Positions 61,669-64,000 of a DNA stretch of 64,000 nt are shown one piece after another; within the stretch, counting starts at the first letter, position 1; each line of letters starts with the position of its first letter. The notes under the pieces are model-generated. The model was not told where the DNA came from. It saw only the letters and a list, made by a program, of their open reading frames with translations, and did not search any database. The DNA lies in NCBI GenBank assembly GCA_001295775.1, contig LJIA01000019.1, positions 1 to 64,000 on the forward strand. Direction: 5' to 3'. The DNA is from a beta proteobacterium AAP99. Lineage in GTDB: Bacteria > Pseudomonadota > Gammaproteobacteria > Burkholderiales > Burkholderiaceae_C. The position numbers and the translations under genes are program-made.

Positions 61669-64000
61669 ATGAACGGAATCACGCGTCGGGAACTGATGTC
61701 TCTCGAAATCACGGCTGACATCGAGCAAGTCGGCACCAATCCGAGCACCACCGAGAACTTCATGAGCTTGGTGCACAAGCGCATGGACCGCCGCCAGATG
61801 TTGCGCACCTCGGGCGCTGGCGTGACCCTGGCCGCCATCGGCAGCATGGGCCTGACCGCCTGCGGCAGCGACAGCAGCCCTGCGCCGGCCCCGACGCCCG
61901 CGCCGGTGGCCCCGCAGCCGATCACAACGCTGAACTTCAGTGCAGTGAGCAAGTCCCTGGCCGACCGCTTCATCGTGCCGACCGGCTACACCGCGCGCGT
62001 GGTCTACCGCACGGGCGACCCGATCGCCGCCGGCGTGCCGGCCTACTCCAACGCCGGCACCGATGACCCCGCCACCTACGACCGCCGCGCCGGCGACTGC
62101 CATGACGGCGTCGAGTACTACGGCCTGAACGACGCCGGCACCGCGCGCGACGTCAATGGCAGCAACCGCGGCATCCTGGCGATGAACCATGAGTACATCG
62201 TTCCGCAGTTCCTGCACCAGAACGGCGTGACCGCCGGCACCACCCGCGTGCAGGCCGAAGTGGACCGCGAGATCGCCATGCACGGCGTGTCCGTCGTCGA
62301 GATGATGAAGCAGAACGCCAGCGGCGCCTTCGACGCCACCGGCACCTGGGGCTACGTGCAGAACTCGGCACGCAACCGCCGCATCACGGCAGCCACGCCG
62401 ATCGAAATCAGTGGCCCGCTGCGCGGCAACGCCGCCATGGTCACCAAGTTCAGCCCGACTGGCACGCAGACCCGCGGCACCTTGAACAACTGCGGCACGG
62501 GCACCAGCTTCTGGGGCACGCTGCTCACCTGCGAGGAAAACTGGGCCGGCTACTTCAACCGCCCCAGCGCCACCGACAACCCCAATCGCAGCACCAAGGA
62601 AGTCTTCGCCCTGCAGCGCTACGGCGTGGGTGGTGACCGCTACGGCTGGAGCCGCGTGACCGCTGCCAATGCCGCCGACCAGGACAAGTACGCCCGCTGG
62701 ACGGCCACCGTCACACCCGGTGCCACCGCCGCGGACGACTACCGCAACATCGCCAACACCTTCGGCTGGGTGGTGGAGATCGACCCGTACGACGTGAACG
62801 CCGTGCCCAAGAAGCGCACCGCCATGGGCCGCTTTGCACACGAGGCCTGCGTGGCCAACACCCCGGTGGTCGGCCAGCCCCTGGCCTTCTATATGGGTGA
62901 CGATTCTCGCGGCGACTACATCTACAAGTTCGTGTCCGAGGCCGTGTGGAGCGCCGACGATGCCAACGCCACCAACCGCATGGCCATCGGTGACAAGTAC
63001 CTGGACCGCGGCACCCTGTACGTGGCCAAGTTCAATGCCGACGGCACCGGCACGTGGCTGCCGCTCACGCTGGCTGCCGTGCAAGCCGCGCAGGCCGCTG
63101 CCGGTGGTACGCCTGCCTACGTGTTTGCTGACCAGGCCGACGTCCAGCTGAACACCCGCATCGCCGCCGATGCCCTGGGTGCCACGCCGATGGACCGCCC
63201 GGAGTGGGGCGCCGTGAACTACGCCACCCGCGACATCTACTTCACGCTGACCGAAGCCAACGCCAGCGCCGGCCGCACCGGCCGCCGCGTGGACAACATC
63301 GACGGCGCCAACCCCCGCTTCTACCAGGACCAGCGCGGCGCCACGCCCAGCGGCGCGGCCGCCACGACCAACAGCGGCAACACCTTCGGCCACATCGTGC
63401 GCTTTGCCGAAACCAACCAGAACCCCGGCAGCACCACCTTCAACTGGGACGTCTTCCTCTTCGGCGCACAGGCCGATGCCGACCCCGCCCGTGTGAACCT
63501 GTCCGGCCTGTCCAGCGCCAACGACTTTGCCCGCCCCGATGGCCTGTGGTTCAGCCCGAACACCGGCCTGGGCTGGATCCAGACGGACGACTCCGGCGCC
63601 TTCCTCGATCAGACCAACTGCATGATGCTGGCCGTCGTGCCCGGTCGTGTGGGCGATGGCCAGGCGCTTGCCGCGCAGCCCGCCAGCACCGCCGCCGCAG
63701 GCAGCACGCCCGCCGGCGCCCAGCTGGCCGCCACGCGCGTGGGCCGTCAGGTCACCGAGAGCACGCTCAAGCGCTTCCTGGTAGGCCCGCTGGACTGCGA
63801 GATCACCGGCGTGATCGAAACCCCGGACGGCCGCACCATGTTCGTGAACGTGCAGCACCCCGGTGAAGACACGCCCAATGCCGCCATCCCCACGCCGGCT
63901 TCGTACAACAGCTTCTGGCCCACGGCTGAAAAGGGTGCCGCCGGCGCCACGCCGGCCCGACCCCTGTCTGCCACGGTGGTCATCACCAAGGCGGATGGTG
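61669..64000 (+). CDS. phoX: Tat-exported alkaline phosphatase PhoX (partial)
   Basis: Frame open from ATG 61669 (GGAGGAAGC upstream) to the window edge, over 777 codons, so the C-terminus is missing. A twin-arginine motif (DRRQMLR, RR at 41-42) precedes a hydrophobic stretch and LTAC (Cys65), so it may be a Tat lipoprotein. The mature part is DUF839/PhoX: AMNHEYIVPQFL, GTLLTCEENWAGYF, GRFAHEAC, FVNVQHPGED with the metal ligands. A calcium/iron-dependent phosphatase. The N-terminus before the twin-arginine motif is unusually long (40 residues). Confidence 0.93.
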   Translation, partial: MNGITRRELMSLEITADIEQVGTNPSTTENFMSLVHKRMDRRQMLRTSGAGVTLAAIGSMGLTACGSDSSPAPAPTPAPVAPQPITTLNFSAVSKSLADRFIVPTGYTARVVYRTGDPIAAGVPAYSNAGTDDPATYDRRAGDCHDGVEYYGLNDAGTARDVNGSNRGILAMNHEYIVPQFLHQNGVTAGTTRVQAEVDREIAMHGVSVVEMMKQNASGAFDATGTWGYVQNSARNRRITAATPIEISGPLRGNAAMVTKFSPTGTQTRGTLNNCGTGTSFWGTLLTCEENWAGYFNRPSATDNPNRSTKEVFALQRYGVGGDRYGWSRVTAANAADQDKYARWTATVTPGATAADDYRNIANTFGWVVEIDPYDVNAVPKKRTAMGRFAHEACVANTPVVGQPLAFYMGDDSRGDYIYKFVSEAVWSADDANATNRMAIGDKYLDRGTLYVAKFNADGTGTWLPLTLAAVQAAQAAAGGTPAYVFADQADVQLNTRIAADALGATPMDRPEWGAVNYATRDIYFTLTEANASAGRTGRRVDNIDGANPRFYQDQRGATPSGAAATTNSGNTFGHIVRFAETNQNPGSTTFNWDVFLFGAQADADPARVNLSGLSSANDFARPDGLWFSPNTGLGWIQTDDSGAFLDQTNCMMLAVVPGRVGDGQALAAQPASTAAAGSTPAGAQLAATRVGRQVTESTLKRFLVGPLDCEITGVIETPDGRTMFVNVQHPGEDTPNAAIPTPASYNSFWPTAEKGAAGATPARPLSATVVITKADG

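Noticed and set aside
61525-63858. Minus-strand frame opposite phoX
   Set aside because: phoX has Tat motif and PhoX signatures; the opposite frame is Val/Gly/Ala/His-rich without domains.
1-64000. tRNA, rRNA, CRISPR or insertion sequences
   Set aside because: None seen by eye; no transposase frame or regular spacer array. A tRNA scan would be decisive.

Overview
The window is about 64 kb of high-GC chromosomal DNA. It most likely comes from a betaproteobacterium of the order Burkholderiales. The basis is two Bug/TctC-type solute-binding proteins, the ribF-ileS-lspA-coaBC block, the slpA-ispH pair, the rpmB-rpmG pair and the overall codon usage. No rRNA, tRNA, CRISPR array, phage or IS element was recognised.

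Positions 1-17.9 kb, the unusual accessory region, hold two tandem, paralogous minus-strand cassettes. Each pairs a large SARP-type regulator (winged helix, BTAD, AAA ATPase, TPR; 3997-7341 and 14116-17475) with a very large lipoprotein (start at 3084, running off the left edge; 7775-13756) carrying many Ig-like domains. The second lipoprotein also has a Ycf48/BNR-like propeller. Both lipoprotein promoters, and a third site upstream of regulator 2, share one rigid layout: two abutting 11-bp direct repeats (consensus RCGTNACGCCT), a 7-nt spacer and a TACAAC/TTCAAT -10 hexamer. Known SARP activators bind direct heptamer repeats on an 11-bp period just upstream of -10, so I infer these are the regulators' operators. 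Between regulator 1 and lipoprotein 1 lies a 48-codon gene with a strong Shine-Dalgarno sequence, whose product has a double-glycine-leader-like motif (LAMDDLRQVGGG) and a short Pro/Asn/Gly tail. Regulator, mini-peptide, lipoprotein and operator together are the best candidate for an undescribed system here.

Positions 18-28.6 kb: a small Cys-rich lipoprotein, a Tat-exported PhoD phosphatase, a TPR-only protein, the coaBC-lspA-ileS-ribF block, a four-helix membrane protein and a cold-shock protein. Positions 28.8-34.1 kb: purN, an RsmB/Fmu-type rRNA methyltransferase, an MscS channel, a fatty acid desaturase and a methyltransferase, ending at a bidirectional terminator opposite rpmB-rpmG. Positions 34.9-40 kb: radC divergent from slpA-ispH, then a Bug protein, xerD and a PP-loop ATPase. 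Positions 40-49 kb: an outer-membrane MetA-like protein, a chalcone-isomerase-like protein, a SPOR protein, small membrane proteins and a tricorn-like protease.

Positions 49-64 kb: an Xre/MbcA-RES toxin-antitoxin pair with a clear promoter and operator, a CarF/TMEM189-type plasmanylethanolamine desaturase, an AraC regulator divergent from an AhpD-like protein, a secreted GH13 amylase, a GNAT protein, a CadD-like transporter, a Bug/enoyl-CoA-hydratase/MatB operon and, cut by the right edge, a PhoX phosphatase. PhoD and PhoX both look like Tat-exported lipoproteins, and both have Pho-box-like sequences about 90-115 bp upstream, suggesting a phosphate-starvation response.

A dispersed, strictly intergenic palindromic element of about 60-70 bp occurs about eleven times across the window, usually just 3' of a gene. 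It is the main repetitive feature and may be REP/MITE-like.
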